Origin: Simplicillium sp. C3G150-2
Lineage: Eukaryota; Ascomycota; Sordariomycetes; Hypocreales; Cordycipitaceae
Direction of reading: 5' to 3'
NCBI GenBank assembly: GCA_022702485.1
Contig: JAJIYY010000007.1
Span: 744,001-808,000, forward strand
DNA length: 64,000 bases
Shown piece after piece: positions 11,119 through 21,582 of the stretch; position 1 is the first letter of the stretch; each line of letters opens with the position of its first letter. Both the position numbers and the translations under genes were made by a program. A model generated the notes under the pieces. That model did not search any database, was not told the origin of the DNA, and was given only the letters and a program-made list of their open reading frames with translations.

Positions 11119-12036
11119 ATGGCAGCATCAGCATTAGGCCACGCGGCCTCCGGCTCACTCGGCACAGCTTTAGCCACCGCAGCAGTCGCTCCTCTCGATC
11201 TCATCACCACGCGCCTCAAAACGCAACACCTCGATCTCGACGACGCCACCACCACCACCAAATACTCTGGGGTTCTCGATGCCCTGCGCAAAATCCTCCG
11301 CGAAGAAGGCCCCTCTGCCCTTTATGCGTCTGCCGGCGCCGACATTTCCAAATCCATCCTCGACAGCTTCCTCTTCTTCGGCTTCTACAACTACCTCCGT
11401 CCACGAAAACCAACTACAGTCCTCCAGGAGATTGTGCTGGGGAGTGTAGCAGGCGCAGCGTCAAAGGCGATTACGACTCCGCTGAGTAACGTGGTGGCGC
11501 GCAAGCAGACTCTTTCGCCGGATGATTCATTCATACAGATACTGAGGGAGTTGAAGAAGGAAGGGGGACTGTGGGCGGGGTATTCGGCGACGTTGGTGTT
11601 GACGCTGAATCCGAGTTTGACGTTTTTGGTGAATAGGCGGTTGGCGGAAAGGGTGTTGCCGGAGGGGGATGGGGAGGATGTGGCGTGGGCGGCGTTTTTG
11701 TTGGCGGCGGTGAGTAAGGCGTTTGCAACGGCTGTTATGTTTCCGTTCCAGGCGGCGAAGACGAGACTGCAGCTGAATGTGGATGAGGATGATGAGAAGA
11801 AGAAAAGAGTCAAAGGATTGGTGGGAAAGGTGTTGGAGTGGTTGAGGGGGACGATATTTGGGGTGATTGTGGGGATTGTTGGTAGGGAAGGAGTGAGAGC
11901 GTTGTACGCGGGGATGCAGGGGGAGTTGCTCAAGGGGTTCTTTAGTCATGGATTGACTATGTTGGCGAAGGGTTTGGTGCATCGGTTGATGGTGAAGATG
12001 TGGGCGAAGAGGGGGGTTATTAAGACTGTGAGATAG
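11119..12036 (+). CDS. Mitochondrial carrier family protein, peroxisomal PMP47/ANT1-like
   Basis: This intronless 305-residue carrier has three repeats. The signature Px[DE]xx[KR] motifs are recognisable as PLDLITTRLK in repeat 1, a weaker TPLSNVVARKQ in repeat 2 and FPFQAAKTRLQ in repeat 3. The pattern and length resemble the peroxisomal adenine-nucleotide carrier group (PMP47/ANT1), which imports ATP for fatty-acid activation; that assignment is inference. An in-frame ATG at 11089 would add ten residues. I prefer 11119, where the first helix (AASGSLGTALATA) begins soon after, as in carriers. Codon choice shifts from C-ending codons in the first third to many G-rich codons later, which produces long shadow frames on the other strand. 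Confidence 0.82.
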   Translation: MAASALGHAASGSLGTALATAAVAPLDLITTRLKTQHLDLDDATTTTKYSGVLDALRKILREEGPSALYASAGADISKSILDSFLFFGFYNYLRPRKPTTVLQEIVLGSVAGAASKAITTPLSNVVARKQTLSPDDSFIQILRELKKEGGLWAGYSATLVLTLNPSLTFLVNRRLAERVLPEGDGEDVAWAAFLLAAVSKAFATAVMFPFQAAKTRLQLNVDEDDEKKKRVKGLVGKVLEWLRGTIFGVIVGIVGREGVRALYAGMQGELLKGFFSHGLTMLAKGLVHRLMVKMWAKRGVIKTVR

Positions 12037-12354
12037 GTCAATTAGTTGGGTCACTGTCGATAGGTGAGGCTGTAAGATAATACATGTACTTTACGGTTGA
12101 ATAGAACGACATGAGTGGCAGTGTACATGAGTCCAGCGTAATGCGTATGGTCGTGATGGTGCATCTAGAAGCTGTAAGTGCAAGATACATATATGTTTAG
12201 AATAAGACAGAGTGCACTGTGCGCAAGTTCAGAGTGAACAATACAACGATAGTGTACATTGAGTAGTCTATAAGATGCAGAGAGTAGTGTACAAGAGTCT
12301 AATCTATACTGTATCTGGCCATGTGCTGACATGCATCTATATGTTATCACGATG
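12037..12354. other. Intergenic, convergent 3' ends
   Basis: 3' flanks of the carrier gene (+) and the NOSIP-like gene (-). Nothing else seen. Confidence 0.5.
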
Positions 12355-13432
12355 CTAACATTGAAACCCAACACTCGTTTTCCCAACCGTATTCCCTCCC
12401 TTGGCCGAAAACCCCGTCCCCTCCGACTTCAACGCCACCAACCCAACCGGCAACTTGTCCCCCTCTGAGCCTACCAAAACCACCCCGGCCGGCATATCAC
12501 ACACAAAACACATCACCGGCGTATCCTCCTCAACTTTCTTTGGCAACATGAACTGCTTCACGCAACTCATGCACAACACATGCCCACACTTGGTCGCCAT
12601 GACCGCATTTGACGAGTTCGACAACTTCTTGCGACACGAAGGACACGTCCTCGTTTTGTCCTCTTCGTTGAAATGCACTGTCGTCAACTTATGCAGCGAT
12701 ATCGTATGTGAGTGATCTCCCGACGCAGGACACGTCGCATGTGTTTTTGGTGGTTTAGCTAGTAGCGTCGCATTGGGGTCCGTGGACGGCGTGAGTGACG
12801 GCGTCCAGAACGAGGGGAGGACTTGCTTGGTAGCTTTTTCGTCGTCGATGGCTTTGCGGGCCTTGGAGCGATCTTCTTGCGCTATGCGATCTACGTCTGC
12901 TTCGTCGAGGGTGAATTTCCGTTTTGTGCCTTCGATGAGCTTGACGTCTGTGACTGGTGGTTCATTGTTCTGTGTTGGTGTTGATTGCGATTGTGTGTTT
13001 GATTGTGTGTGTCGCTTCGCAAGCCCAGCTTGCGTCAACTCAAAATCCTTCACGGCCCTCTCCTGGTCCTCCTCGTCCTGTGTAGATTTCTGCTTCGCCG
13101 CATCCTCCAGCGCAGCTTTGCGCAGCTTCTCGGCGCGCTTGAGCTCCTTCTTCTGCGCGAGGATGTTGGCCAGCGCGCATTCCCTACAAAAAAGGTCGCC
13201 GCGGTGGCAGGTGACGGGGTCGCGGGCGGTGATGAGGCAGAGGCTGCAGCTGCCAAAGGGGAGGAAGGAGTCGCGGCTGAGGCGGGCGGAGGAGGACGTC
13301 CAGCTGGATTTGGCGAGGGCGCGTTCGTGGGCGGTGAAGACGGGGCGGGTGGTGTTTCGCTTGCCTGCGGAAGTGGTTAGAGGTGTGATTGGGTGCAATT
13401 GGGTGCGATAGCTGGGACTTACTATGCGACAT
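12355..13432 (-). CDS. NOSIP-like RING/U-box protein
   Basis: This fungal homologue of nitric-oxide-synthase-interacting protein is a nuclear E3-type RING/U-box protein linked to the spliceosome in other eukaryotes. Exons are 13432-13423 (ATG TCG CAT plus one base) and 13364-12355, with a 58-bp intron; 339 residues. The N-terminal split U-box reads GSCSLCLITARDPVTCHRGDLF followed by ILAQKKELKR, a family hallmark. A coiled, charged linker follows. The C-terminal RING-like half has CPSCRKKL, a CGHVLCMSCV core and CFVCDMPAG. The tiny first exon is chosen because the spliced start MSHSKRNTTRP matches the family's basic N-terminus. No nitric oxide synthase is implied in this fungus. Confidence 0.8.
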
Positions 13433-13793
13433 GGTGGTGGTTGGTGGTTTAGGTGGGAAGTTTTGGCGGAGACGGAGTGCAGATAAAGTTTTGGTTGGCG
13501 ACGGCAAGCGCTAGTGTCCGTTGGCCGGGTTGACACTTGACATGGCCTGGGGCTGAGTGTTTAATTATTTTACGAAATGTATATAGCTAGTGTAGTTTTA
13601 TTTGCATCTTTAATTTAACTTTTCATCATATTATATTGTACTTTTTTTTGTAGGTGTAGGCCGCTGGGTCAGACTAACTGCAATGACATATATATAACAC
13701 GGACCTAAACTCCAGGTCATCAACGACAACTTATCACAAACATCACATCAACATATCACCCTCTCACCTTTGATCTTGCATTAGACGCCCGCA
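13433..13793. other. Divergent promoter region, TATA-like site
   Basis: Region between the NOSIP-like gene (-) and a small + strand gene. TATATATAA near 13688-13696 lies about 100 bp before the ATG at 13794. A/T-rich stretches, no exon. Confidence 0.45.
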
Positions 13794-14090
13794 ATGACAA
13801 GCAGGAATCTCAACGCCACCTGGAGACACAGAGTCTTCTGGCAATACGCCGCAGACTACGAAGCCGACGTGCCCTTCGCAGTCACGTACACCATCCACAC
13901 GGATACATGGAGACGCGACATTCGCATCACGATTCCACAGAAAATCGACATTCGCACTTTCAAGAAAGCCGTGTTTGCCTGTTACAAGGCTCGACAGCGC
14001 GAAGACCTGATCTATGACGATGAATCCATCTCTGTGCGGCCTCGCATTTCACCAGTCCTCAACAAGACTGAACAAGACGAAAGAATCTGA
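13794..14090 (+). CDS. Hypothetical 98-residue protein
   Basis: An intronless open frame of 98 residues with a good TATA-like box and leader upstream. The sequence is rich in Arg, Asp and aromatic residues (WRHRVFWQYAADYEAD, DTWRRDIRITIPQK) with no signal peptide and no membrane helix, so a cytosolic or nuclear protein is likely. Beta-rich character and the KKAVFACYKARQRED helix suggest a compact fold. I do not recognise the family. Its position between two housekeeping genes and its ordinary codon use argue for a real gene. Confidence 0.5.
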   Translation: MTSRNLNATWRHRVFWQYAADYEADVPFAVTYTIHTDTWRRDIRITIPQKIDIRTFKKAVFACYKARQREDLIYDDESISVRPRISPVLNKTEQDERI

Positions 14091-14393
14091 AGCTATAAAT
14101 CAAAAAAATTTAACTGGCAATGAATAAATACAATGTACCTGGCAATAGTCTACGTTATGAATTTATCAAATGTCCCACCACCCTCGTTCCCGCATTTTTA
14201 ACATCTACCCGTACCGTGCCTAGGAAATGCACATGCGCCGCGTGGGGCCGCAACGGTGCCGAACTTAATTAAATAAATCCACCTCCAAAATCCCCCTACA
14301 CCCCCGACACTCTTTGACTCTCCCAGTCGCATCACCATCACCAGGCAATGGGTGTCTCCCCTCCCCCTTCGACACCGCAAGCCGCACACTGCC
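14091..14393. other. Intergenic region upstream of tafazzin gene
   Basis: 3' flank of the small gene and C-rich promoter and leader of the tafazzin gene. Nothing else seen. Confidence 0.45.
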
Positions 14394-15575
14394 ATGTCAA
14401 CCGTCTCGTCCCCCGCTAGCCCCGGGCTAGGATGGCGCGCCGCCTCCGTCGCCGTCATGGGCAGCGTCGGCGCCGTGTCCCGCGGCTTTCTGTACGGCCT
14501 CAACAATGTCGAAGTTACGGGACTGAATAACCTCCTCGGGGTGCTGGATCGGAGGAAACAGCAGGGGAGGGAGCGAGGGCTCCTCACTGTCTGTAACCAC
14601 GTTGCTGTGTACGTACCGTTAAAACACCTCACTCAAGACATTGAGCATCCTACAAAGAAGAGTCAACTAATCAGCGCAGCGTTGACGATCCGCTCATTTG
14701 GGGCATCTTGCCGCTCAAGTATGCATTCGATCCGCCCAATTTACGATGGGGACTCGGCGCGCACGACATTTGCTTCAAAAACAAGTACGTCCCTTTCAAT
14801 CAACACTCGATTCACAATGCGCCAACGCTGCGCCAACACTGCGCAACTTACTGACCTCACTCCCAGAGCCCTCTCAACCTTCTTCACCCTAGGCCAAGTC
14901 CTTCCCACCCACCGCCTCTGGCACTCCCCCCAAGGCGGCCTCTACCAACCCACCATCGCCCAAGCCGTCGCCCTCCTCTCCTCCCCGAACCCCAACAAAC
15001 CCCTCCCGCCAACCTATTCCACCGACGGCACCGACTCGCACCCATCCCCCGCCTTCTACGCCTCCAACCGCCACGCCTGGCTACACGTCTTCCCCGAAGC
15101 ATGCTGCCACCAAGGCGACGAAGGCAGCCTGCGCTACTTCAAATGGGGCGTGTCGCGCCTGATTCTCGAAAGCAACCCCGCGCCCGAATTCATACCCATG
15201 TTTGTGCACGGCACGCAGAACATCATGCCCGAGGACAGAGGGTTTCCGCGGTTCTTGCCGAGGGTGAATCGCGATGTGAAAGTCATGATTGGCAAGCCGA
15301 CGGATGTGGATGCCGTGTTTGGGCAGTATAGAGATAAATGGCGACAACTAGTAAACAAAAAGTCGGACGAAGAATTAATGTATGGGGAGGAGGCGACCAA
15401 GTTGAGGGTGGAGGTTGCAAAGGCTGTACGAGACGAAATCTCAAAACTCAGAGAGAAGATGGGATTCCCCAAGGAAGTGGACGAGACGGCCGCGTTGGCG
15501 GATACGTGGACAAAGGAGCCGAATGTACGAAAGTTTAAAAGTCCCGTGGATGGGAGTTTGGTCAATAGACATTAG
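14394..15575 (+). CDS. TAZ1: Tafazzin, monolysocardiolipin transacylase
   Basis: Tafazzin remodels cardiolipin acyl chains in mitochondrial membranes. Exons are 14394-14608, 14680-14784 and 14867-15575 (342 residues), with introns of 71 and 82 bp. The catalytic HX4D motif NHVAVVDDP is restored exactly across the first splice junction, which fixes that intron. Next come LRWGLGAHDICF, FFTLGQVLPTHR and the acyltransferase FPEA block (normally FPEG; here HVFPEACCHQ). VRDEISKLREKMG lies in the C-terminal part. A membrane-binding hydrophobic stretch follows the N-terminus (WRAASVAVMGSVGAV). A Ser/Pro-rich insert after QGGLYQPT is longer than in yeast. An earlier GTG in frame is ignored. Confidence 0.88.
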   Translation: MSTVSSPASPGLGWRAASVAVMGSVGAVSRGFLYGLNNVEVTGLNNLLGVLDRRKQQGRERGLLTVCNHVAVYVPLKHLTQDIEHPTKKSQLISAALTIRSFGASCRSSMHSIRPIYDGDSARTTFASKTSTSLSINTRFTMRQRCANTAQLTDLTPRALSTFFTLGQVLPTHRLWHSPQGGLYQPTIAQAVALLSSPNPNKPLPPTYSTDGTDSHPSPAFYASNRHAWLHVFPEACCHQGDEGSLRYFKWGVSRLILESNPAPEFIPMFVHGTQNIMPEDRGFPRFLPRVNRDVKVMIGKPTDVDAVFGQYRDKWRQLVNKKSDEELMYGEEATKLRVEVAKAVRDEISKLREKMGFPKEVDETAALADTWTKEPNVRKFKSPVDGSLVNRH

Positions 15576-15816
15576 ACATGAGCATATAGATTTGATTTAG
15601 CAGAGCTTCAATAGCAGGGCTTTAATAGCAGGAAAAGGAAAAAAGGCAAAAGGTGGAAGAAAATGTAACATTATTGCCAAATTGGCAGACTATGCCGTCA
15701 ACTCCTGCGTTTCGTAAGGACATTAATCCGAAATACACAAAAAAGGAAATACTATCTGACTGGTTTTAACGGGGAAACAATCTATGCTCGCGAGTAAGAA
15801 TGAAAAAAGAAGTGAT

Positions 15817-16832
15817 TTAGTACTTTTGGTACGCTTGTTGAGGAACTCCCTGCTGGTACGCCTGGTTTTGCGCCTGTTGCTGCTGATGCATAACCAAGTC
15901 GTTGAACCACGGGTGCTGCAGCGCATCATGAGCGCTGATACGCAACTCCGGACGCAACTGCAGCATTCTCTGCAGCAAATCAATTCCCGTAGGATCAATC
16001 GCGGGCAAGATGTTACGCAGGTCCTGGGTGGCATACATCTGGAAATTGGGCTTATACTCGGGCAACTGCGTAATGCCCGGCCACGTACGCTCCGTAGGCG
16101 TACCCATAATTCGGAAGATGCGAATTAGTTGGTCTTCGTTCGTAGTTCCCGGGAACAGTGGACGCCCCGTATACATCTCGGCCATGATGCACCCAGCGGA
16201 CCAAATATCAATGCTGGTGTTGTACGTGCGGCTGCCCAGCAGCACATCGGGAGCGCGGTACCACAGCGTGACGACCTCGTTGGAAAAAGTGTTGACGGGG
16301 ATTCCAAAGGCGCGAGCAAGACCAAAATCACCGAGCTTTAGCAATCCCTTGCTGTTGAAGAGCAGGTTCTGGGGCTTGAGGTCGCGGTGCAGGACGCGGT
16401 TCTGGTGGCAGAAGTCGATGCCCTTGAGCAGCTGGTACATGAAGGACTTGATGGTGGCGGGCTTGAGGGCGCCGCGCTCGCCGTGGGTGTCCATGTAGCG
16501 CTTGAGGTCGCCGTCCATGTGCTCAAAGACGAGCATGAGCTTGTTTTCGGTGTGGATGACGTCGTGCAGCGCTACGATGTTTTCGTGCTTCAGTTCCTTC
16601 ATGAGCGAGATTTCTCGGATCGCTGTCGACGGCGTGCCTTCTTCCGAGTCGAGGTGGATTTCCTTCAGGGCGACCAGTTCGCCCGTTTGGCGGTTCCGTC
16701 CTTTGAAGACCTGGGATGTTAGCTGGGGGGACCAGTGTATAAAAGATGTTGGGCCGTTCTCACTGTGGCATATGTTCCTTCTCCGAGCTTTTCCAGCTGC
16801 TGGAACGAGCTGGGGTGTCTTTTGCCGTCCAT
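15817..16832 (-). CDS. PHO85: Cyclin-dependent kinase Pho85
   Basis: This is a cyclin-dependent Ser/Thr kinase of the Pho85/CDK5 group, which in yeast governs phosphate response, glycogen and cell-cycle decisions with several cyclins. Exons are 16832-16764 and 16710-15817 (320 residues), with a 53-bp intron. Visible motifs are the glycine loop GEGTYATV (17-24), spanning the junction, the ATP-binding Lys39 in ALKEI, the exact cyclin-binding PSTAIRE helix (50-56), HRDLKPQN (131-138) and DFG (151-153). The activation segment has no CDK7-type Thr target but reads FGIPVNTFSNEVVTLWYRAPD, as in Pho85. The C-terminus is Gln-rich (HQQQQAQNQAYQQG). All catalytic residues are present. It is convergent with the tafazzin gene. 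Confidence 0.92.
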
Positions 16833-17379
16833 CTTGAGTCGTGGGGGAATGAAGAATAAAGGTTCGAGGAGGGGAACGGAGAGGAAGTGGTTGGCAAGTT
16901 GAGAGAGGAGATGTCAAGGGAAAGATTGTTGGCTGCCCTTGGTTGAGTCACAAGCTAATGTGGCTGATGAGGGACGAACGGTTCAATCAAATAATTAATT
17001 TCATCCCACCCTGGCGCGGGCGCTTAAACCGACCAAAGTCGTGGAGGGAGGGGGAGGGACGGTGCTGCGGATTGTTGTAGCGGGGATTATGTGTTTATCG
17101 GTGTGACAACTCTCCCCCACCATGAGAAACCCGCCGACCACTTACAACGGCTCAACGCCAACGTGCAACACACCGACACAAACAACAATAAGAATGGTCA
17201 AGAAATACTTATAATTGCACATGATTCTGTCTACATATTTCACATATATTATATTGTTCAATAGTTCAAATAGAGTTGTGAGATTGATAAATGCTAAACT
17301 TACAGCATGGTATTTGTTCCGAATCCAATGCCTCCAGACGACCATCATCAATGGACGGCCTCATTGCACGTCAATACAA
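16833..17379. other. Intergenic: PHO85 5' flank and regulator 3' flank
   Basis: G-rich stretch near 17041-17065 and A/T-rich segments; no exon seen. This is the left boundary of the accessory island. Confidence 0.5.
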
Positions 17380-19015
17380 TTAATTATTCTCAGTATTAAT
17401 TCCAGCCATATTCGTCCATCTCAAAAACGTCTCCGTATCCATCAAACACAGACCCCCATCCCGCTTTCTCTCAACCTCGTACGCAAAATCCCGCCACTCC
17501 TCCGCCATCCCCAGCGTCGCCCTCATATTCAGACCCAAAAGCAGCGTAAAGAAGAACCTCGCATCCTCCTTTCGCCGTACTCTTATTTCCGCAAGGCCTT
17601 CCGCTAGTTCTTGTGCTTCCTTTGCAGCAGCAACCGCACCAGTGCCACCAAGCGCCACGCGAAGCATGTTCACCACCAGCACACCCACTGGTAAAACACA
17701 CATGTAGCCCGCTGTGATCTCCGTGTCACTGTCCATCTGGATCTCAAAATTCTCGTATAGGTCCAAAATATCCGTTTCTGAGTCCCCTTCGGACAGTAGA
17801 GTGATCCAGCTGCACTTCCATTCGCGGAAGTGTTGCTCAAAGTTGTCGAGTTGGCGTAGCAAAGTGTGGTGTTGTTCTGCTGGATATGTCGCGGCTTGGT
17901 TGGCTTGCTTGATGAATTTTGTAGATATAGATAGTAATGTACATATTTGAGCTGCTCGTGGCTGTGCGCTGAAGAATAGTTTCATGCTGGTTCTGCTGGC
18001 TGTGGCACAGAGGCGTTCGGAGGCGGACGCCCAGGACTTCTCGGCAAGGAAACATGGACTGTTGCTTCCATAGCATAAGATGATCTGTGATGTATCGGTA
18101 AATTGAATTAATACCGATTTTGTTTGTATATTTCTGTATCACTCACAAATAAAGGACCGCATGCGTTGAAAAATGCCTTCTCGATGGTGCTGTCGACCTG
18201 AGGCGGACCACGATGTTGAGCTATCTTTGACAGCCCCGAGATGTGTGTCAATATTGTGCTCTGACTGTTTTCTCGAAGAGCCTACTGATTTTAGCATTCT
18301 TTCTGACGTAAGGCTCAAAATTCAAGGTCATCAGTGGCAGCGTACCTCAAAACAGCACAGCAGCATTGCCGCCAACATAATCTCCGGCGTCGCCGACTGA
18401 GCAGGATCATCCAACGCAAGCCGCAAAGCCGACAACGCAGTGCTGTACGATCTTGATATCTCCGTCGTCATATCCGCCAAGAATAACCCATCAGGCTTGC
18501 GCACAACATTGTGTTTAAACATGCTACGAATTCCAGTTGCTGTGCAACTCGTTGCAGCGTCGAGAGCCGCGTTATGGCCACTTCGACTGGGTATATGCTC
18601 GAGAAACACATTAAGAAGATGTCGCATAACGTCCGTCAGGTCATGCATGAACGCATCTTGCAGCGTTTTGAGCCGCGGGAAGAGGATTATCATGTCTCGC
18701 ACTTCGCCCGTGCTGTCAAATTGAGGCGAATAGAGCGAGCGTAACGTTGGCGTGAAAGTCGTTCCAAAGGCCAGCCTTGTGCTGTCTATGTAGCCCGGGC
18801 ATACTCTTGCGCTTCGGGTACATCGATTACAGGCCGGTCTTCCCTCATCACACTTTATTTTTCTCTGCCTGTTGGGTTTTTGGTTAGAGTGGGAAGATTG
18901 GGACATGGACGATGGCGTCTTGCCTGCAGGTCGCGCAGCCGGTTTTGACTCTGTGAGTCCATCGTTTGATGCGCTTTAGAGGCAGCGCCACTGTCTTCTG
19001 CTGTTGAGAAGCCAT
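17380..19015 (-). CDS. Zn(II)2Cys6 transcription factor with GC-AG intron
   Basis: This fungal binuclear-zinc regulator is 484 residues. Exons are 19015-18924, 18868-18346, 18281-18147 and 18084-17380. Intron 1 (18923-18869, 55 bp) has a GC donor (CAG|GCAAGA) and cuts inside the zinc cluster. Joined, the cluster reads GCATCRQRKIKC then CDEGRPACNRCTRSARVCPGY, all six cysteines present; without this splice the first two are lost. Basic residues precede it (KRIKRWTHRVKTG). The rest is the helical fungal regulatory region, with landmarks LLCCFE-ALRENSQ and THISGLSKIAQHRG. Introns 2 and 3 are 64 and 62 bp, and all joins keep frame. It is divergent from the MFS exporter, with 497 bp between the starts, so it may control that gene; this is inference. 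Confidence 0.82.
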
Positions 19016-19512
19016 ATTATCGGCAGGGCGGCTCCTTCATCGCTGAGGCTGAGAATTCCTGGCTCTCTATGGCGGGACTGTCCCATCAAGTTCGCTGTGA
19101 TAGTTGTTGATGGCTGATTAAAGTTCAAATGCCACCACGGACTAGTCCACCGCCATCACAGCCTCGTGCGCCAGCAGCACATGATCTCAGCTCATCGCCA
19201 CGATGCTTTACCAATGTAAACCGTTTCAATTGAGTCAATTGACTTACTCAATTAATAGGATCATTGAATATAAATGTCTGCAAAATATTTCAGTCGTCGT
19301 CTTACACCCTACCCAGCAGCTCTACGGCTCTCGGGCACTTCCAGAGGGCGCGCTGTTGATCAACGCTAGTGACTCAAGCCACTACAGATTTAACATTTAC
19401 CGGACTTGCAGCACCATTTCCTGACTCACCCCGCTATACCCGACAAGCTCATAAAAGAGCATGGATCTCTCCATGCTGTCTCCATTGACAGCTAGACCAG
19501 CCAAACAACAAG
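19016..19512. promoter_or_regulatory. Divergent promoter, Zn2Cys6 regulator / MFS exporter
   Basis: The 497 bp separate the two start codons. It holds a perfect 10-bp palindrome GGACTAGTCC at 19139-19148, tandem TCAATTGA boxes at 19226-19242, and a TATA-like ATAAAAG about 60 bp before the exporter ATG. No coding exon seen. Confidence 0.5.
19226..19253. repeat. Tandem palindromes TCAATTGA
   Basis: TCAATTGA occurs at 19226-19233 and again at 19235-19242 (9-bp spacing), with a third half copy (TCAATT) at 19248-19253. The boxes are themselves palindromic and sit in the shared promoter, which fits a cooperative operator. Confidence 0.5.
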
Positions 19513-21189
19513 ATGGAGGAGGAAAAGAAGCACTCCGATGGCTACCGCATACCAGAACCGCCCGTCACAGCGCCAATGGCTGCAGGGAACGAACTCATGC
19601 TCGACCAAGAATCAGATGATGCAGGGCCAGAGAAGTCACTGTTTGAAAAGACAATCATCATCCTAGCCCTGTGTTTGGCCCTATTTCTCGCCGCGTTAGA
19701 CGTAACCATTGTCACTACCGCCATTCCAGCAATTACGGCACATTTCGACTCAAGTGCGGGCTATGTCTGGATCGGATCTGCCTTTCTCCTTGCCAATGCA
19801 GCATGTGTCACTCTCTGGGGTAGATTATCCGACATCTTTGGCCGTAAGCCGACACTGCTTGCCGCTGTTGCCATTTTCTGGATAGGGTCCCTATTGTGCG
19901 CCGTTAGCGTGAGCATGGGCATGTTAATTGGCGGTCGCGCGGTCCAGGGTGCTGGCGCCAGTGGACTTATTGTGCTCCCCAACATCTGCATTGCTGATTT
20001 GTTCTCGATGCGAACCCGTGGCATCTTTTACGGCGTCATGGGTGTCGTGTGGGCTGTGGCCTCTACATTGGGGCCAGTCCTGGGTGGACTGTTCGCAGAA
20101 AAAGTCTCGTGGCGATGGTGTTTCTACATAAACCTGCCACTGTCTGGCTTTGCATTGGTCACTTTGAGTATCTTCTTGAAGGTGCACAACCCCAAGACAC
20201 CGCTTAAACAGGGACTCGCTGCAATTGATTGGGTTGGCTGCATCACCATCATTGGAGGCGTGTTGATGGTCTTCATGGGGTTGGAGCTTGGCGGGTCGAC
20301 ATTTCCGTGGAGGTCAGCTACGACCATATGCCTTCTTGTCTTTGGTGCTGTCACGATTGGATTATTTGCTTTTAATGAGCGCAGGTTTGCACTTTATCCC
20401 ATCATGCCGACCAGCTTGTTTCGACATCGAACCAGCGTCATCTGCTTCGCCTTATCGTTCCTTCATGCGGGAGTGTTCATGGCGGGCAACTTTTATCTAC
20501 CATTGTATTTCCAAGGCTGCATAGGAGCTACACCGCTACAATCAGGCGTCTACATACTTCCATTTGCCATTGCGATAGCCGTGTCAGAAATATCCGTCGG
20601 GTGGTACAACAAGCACACGGGCGGCTTTGTGCTACCAATCGTCGTCGGCATGGCCGGTACAGTCCTTGGGTACGGTCTCTTCGTAGATCTCGGCTGGGAA
20701 AAGAACTGGTACAAGATTATCATTTATCAGATTGTCGCTGGATTCGCACTTGGATTTAACTTCCAGCAACCATTGGTTGCACTGCAGTCAACGCTGAAGC
20801 CTCACGAAATGGGATCCGCAACTGCCACTGTTGCTCTATTTCGACAGCTGGGAACTTCTACAACTGTAACCATTGGAGGAGTTATTTTCAATAATCGGAT
20901 GAGCAAGCAATACTCGTTTTTGGCGAATGAGCTCGGGAGAGATCTGGCGTTGAAGCTGTCGGGGCCGAATGCGACGCGGAATGTTGACTTGGCGCGCAAT
21001 TTGATGGGCCATGAGGGAGATGTGGTCAAGCAGGCTTATTGGGATGCTATGCGCGTCATGTTTATAGTGTATTTGGCGTTGGCATGTTTGGGGTTTGTGA
21101 TTACGCCGTTTATAACCAAGACGAAGTTGACGGATGAGCATCGGGAGCATCGTACAGGGTTGGCGTCGTTGAAGCCGGAAAAGCGGTGA
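19513..21189 (+). CDS. MFS multidrug/metabolite exporter (DHA2, 14-TM)
   Basis: This intronless 558-residue transporter belongs to the drug:H+ antiporter-2 group. A charged cytosolic N-terminus of about 45 residues is followed by about 14 hydrophobic helices. Motif D1 is seen as LDVTIVTTAIPAI, motif A as WGRLSDIFGRKP, motif B around GRAVQGAGA, and the antiporter motif C as STLGPVLGG. A long loop lies between the last two helices (about residues 465-505) and the C-terminus is short and charged. It probably pumps a small organic molecule out of the cell. Beside a zinc-cluster regulator on a shared promoter, it fits an exporter or self-protection role for a local pathway, but the substrate cannot be read from sequence. 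Confidence 0.9.
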   Translation: MEEEKKHSDGYRIPEPPVTAPMAAGNELMLDQESDDAGPEKSLFEKTIIILALCLALFLAALDVTIVTTAIPAITAHFDSSAGYVWIGSAFLLANAACVTLWGRLSDIFGRKPTLLAAVAIFWIGSLLCAVSVSMGMLIGGRAVQGAGASGLIVLPNICIADLFSMRTRGIFYGVMGVVWAVASTLGPVLGGLFAEKVSWRWCFYINLPLSGFALVTLSIFLKVHNPKTPLKQGLAAIDWVGCITIIGGVLMVFMGLELGGSTFPWRSATTICLLVFGAVTIGLFAFNERRFALYPIMPTSLFRHRTSVICFALSFLHAGVFMAGNFYLPLYFQGCIGATPLQSGVYILPFAIAIAVSEISVGWYNKHTGGFVLPIVVGMAGTVLGYGLFVDLGWEKNWYKIIIYQIVAGFALGFNFQQPLVALQSTLKPHEMGSATATVALFRQLGTSTTVTIGGVIFNNRMSKQYSFLANELGRDLALKLSGPNATRNVDLARNLMGHEGDVVKQAYWDAMRVMFIVYLALACLGFVITPFITKTKLTDEHREHRTGLASLKPEKR

Positions 21190-21582
21190 TAAAAGTCTCT
21201 TCAGAAATAGAATTTTCGTAGCAAAATTAGACCAAAACAGACTTAGCATGTTTACAATTTACTTCATGTCGTAAGTGGATAACCCACGCCCTTTACAAGT
21301 CATCTCCGACAAATCTGCATCCAGTGGCTGGCCACGCACCGCAAGGTCCCCCTCCTTCTTCATGCATGCCGCGCCAATTCTCCTTCCACATTCCCATCTT
21401 CAAACACCCATGAATGGTCATCAACATAGTTAAGCTGCGCAACCTTATGAATGTAGCGGAAGGCTCCGTCCAGAACCCATCGAGTGTAACATAGCCGTCC
21501 GTTTCTTTGCGACGGGCTTTGAACGTGTCGCAAGAGACCCGCAGGAAGATCTTTGACATCGAGGTACGGGTATTTAATCTAT
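21190..21582. other. Intergenic, convergent 3' ends
   Basis: Between the MFS stop and the last exon of the molybdopterin-binding gene. An 88-residue open frame on the minus strand is present but not part of that gene (see rejected items). Confidence 0.5.

Noticed and set aside
12401..13411. Plus-strand frames across the NOSIP-like gene
   Set aside because: The minus strand carries the split U-box and RING cysteines; the + frames have none and are compositional shadows.
21293..21559. 88-residue open frame on the minus strand, considered as the last exon of the molybdopterin-binding gene
   Set aside because: Splicing to it from 21701 gives no family-like sequence, whereas the acceptor at 21650 yields the expected tail DKSYIDSLVEEVEG and a stop.
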